DNA from: Candidatus Delongbacteria bacterium | Lineage (GTDB): Bacteria > CAIWAD01 > BS150m-G50 | DNA length: 15,028 nt | Assembly (NCBI GenBank): GCA_016784425.1 | Contig: JADHUQ010000038.1 | Span: 1-15,028, forward strand | Direction: 5' to 3' | Shown: piece by piece, positions 13,998 to 15,028 of the stretch | Numbering within the stretch: the stretch's first letter is position 1 | Layout of the letters: each line of letters begins with the position of its first letter | Made by a program: the position numbers and the translations under genes | The notes under the pieces: model-generated | Database searches by the model: none | The model's input: the letters and a program-made list of their open reading frames with translations, nothing else | What the model was told of the DNA's origin: nothing

Positions 13998-15028
13998 TCC
14001 TTATATTCCCAATACGATATGTAAGCTTTGTCGAATCGAAGTATTCCATCAACGGCACCGTGATCCGCCGCGGAATTCCGAGCAGCTCACCGATTTGACT
14101 GATGGTCATTCCCTCATCCATCAGTGCGCCCTGTAAACGCTTCAGCAACATCTCAACGACAGAAACTTCCGCCATGTATTCGTTACTGATACGCACAATT
14201 TGTTTATTCTGCACCATAATACCAAGCAGTTCTTTCACTTTCACAGGTGCGAATTCAGGGAAATTCTTCTGCAGGTCACTCAGACGGGGCAGCTGATTTC
14301 CCTGCGCTCGCAACCACAGCAGCAGCAACTCAATGATTTCTTCCCGTCTTGGATCCAGCTGGGCCTCATGTCCGGCTAGAGCTGCCCGTGCTTCCTGAAG
14401 GTAAATCACCTGGCCGGCAGCCAGTAACTGCAGCAGTCCATCGAACAGTGGCTGGGACAGGGGCGGTACCAGAGCGGTACGAAGGTGAGCCAGACTGATG
14501 CCGGGTTGGTGGGGATTCTGCCGGTGAAATTCCGCCATCACCAGTTTAACCTGTTCCAGGTAGTGCTGACGCTGACGGGCAGACATAAAGCTAGTGTTGG
14601 TGCCCTTCCCGGTCCTGAATACCAGTCCCTCCTGCACCAACTCGTTCAAAGTTGCAGCAACATCCCGTTGCGTACTACCGGTGCGGGCAACCAGGTCAAG
14701 CACATTCCAACCGGGTCTGTTCTCCCCCTGCATCAGACCGATCAGGACCTCGCGTCGTCCGGCAGCTTCCTGATCCTGTAGCGCAGCCATCGTCTCCGGG
14801 TTCTGTTTACGTTTCCCAGGTGGAAGTGGATTCAATACCCGCCCCCCACCTATTGTCGTCTGGGGCGAATAACTACGTATCACGAACCGATCTTCGCGGA
14901 TAGCAGCCACCTGTTTTTCCAGGGTCAATTGCGCCCAGGCAAAACCACCCGGCTCGAGTGTTTTCAGAGCGTCACCCCCCGGTGTCTGCAGTACCACTTT
15001 TTCTACGGTAGAGGCTGACTCCGGCTCT
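13987..15028 (-). CDS. selB: Selenocysteine-specific elongation factor SelB, N-terminal GTPase part beyond the right edge
   Basis: The frame stays open to the right edge, giving the last 346 residues of SelB. The visible start is the end of the EF-Tu-like beta-barrel domains (FAWAQLTLEKQVAAIREDRFVIR, then SYSPQTTIGGGRVLNP), a SelB hallmark. The rest is a series of winged-helix domains ending in GELLGIPRRITVPLMEYFDST and then YRIGNIRKL, the domain that binds the SECIS hairpin of selenoprotein mRNAs. SelB carries selenocysteyl-tRNA to ribosomes at UGA codons. The G domain, selA, selD and the selenocysteine tRNA are not in this window. The gene lies 15 bases upstream of the LysM gene on the same strand. 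A GTG at 14997 is internal, not the start. Confidence 0.92.
   Translation of the reverse strand, partial: EPESASTVEKVVLQTPGGDALKTLEPGGFAWAQLTLEKQVAAIREDRFVIRSYSPQTTIGGGRVLNPLPPGKRKQNPETMAALQDQEAAGRREVLIGLMQGENRPGWNVLDLVARTGSTQRDVAATLNELVQEGLVFRTGKGTNTSFMSARQRQHYLEQVKLVMAEFHRQNPHQPGISLAHLRTALVPPLSQPLFDGLLQLLAAGQVIYLQEARAALAGHEAQLDPRREEIIELLLLWLRAQGNQLPRLSDLQKNFPEFAPVKVKELLGIMVQNKQIVRISNEYMAEVSVVEMLLKRLQGALMDEGMTISQIGELLGIPRRITVPLMEYFDSTKLTYRIGNIRKLN

Noticed and set aside
1..15028. CRISPR array, prophage, integrase or defence system
   Set aside because: No regularly spaced repeats, phage genes, recombinases or recognised defence genes are visible; the XPB-like helicase is of the housekeeping or repair type with no nuclease partner.

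Overview
The window (about 15 kb, mid-50s % GC by eye) is ordinary dense bacterial chromosome rather than phage, plasmid or an island. It encodes a secreted gingipain-like (C25) protein, a Tat-type molybdenum hydroxylase, a secreted double-LysM protein, a SelB elongation factor and an XPB-type helicase. The secretion signals and LysM layout suggest a Gram-negative envelope. The C25 subtype with an NYRG motif is, from memory, typical of FCB-group and related lineages (Cloacimonadota, Calditrichota, Delongbacteria and similar). That placement is a guess from protein style, not a measured assignment. SelB implies that the organism makes selenoproteins.

Layout. (1) 1-1692, minus: N-terminal 564 codons of a secreted C25-family protein running off the left edge. 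A 530-bp divergent gap with no convincing gene follows. (2) 2224-4838, plus: a two-gene operon for a small [2Fe-2S] subunit and a large molybdopterin subunit of an isoquinoline 1-oxidoreductase-type dehydrogenase. (3) 4842-4980: a repeat-rich gap leading into a DUF4870 membrane protein (4992-5363), then a gap holding a short, possibly decayed reading frame (5471-5593). (4) 5776-8940, plus: a tight six-gene run of VOC protein, DUF2238/YjdF membrane protein, DUF1287 secreted protein, YciI-like protein, LysE-type exporter and nitroreductase. Several joins are ATGA overlaps. (5) 9253-11928, plus: a promoter followed by YjbQ, XPB-like helicase and a RimJ/RimL-type acetyltransferase. (6) 11949-12667: an extended -10 promoter, a repeat-containing leader and a second GNAT acetyltransferase. 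(7) 13072-15028, minus: SelB (5' end beyond the right edge) followed by a double-LysM protein and a likely terminator.

How they work together: the molybdenum hydroxylase pair is a self-contained enzyme that would need molybdopterin maturation genes located elsewhere. The six-gene run mixes envelope proteins with small metabolic or detoxification proteins, and no single pathway is obvious. YjbQ and the helicase share a transcript, but no functional link is known to me. No mobile element with a transposase, CRISPR array, rRNA or tRNA was found. The least explained signals are a pair of intergenic loci sharing GGGGTCGGACC plus related TTTTC/CCTGAAA repeats, the loss of the expected catalytic histidine in the C25 protein, and the DUF2238-DUF1287 coupling. 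I did not see a clearly new multi-gene system.
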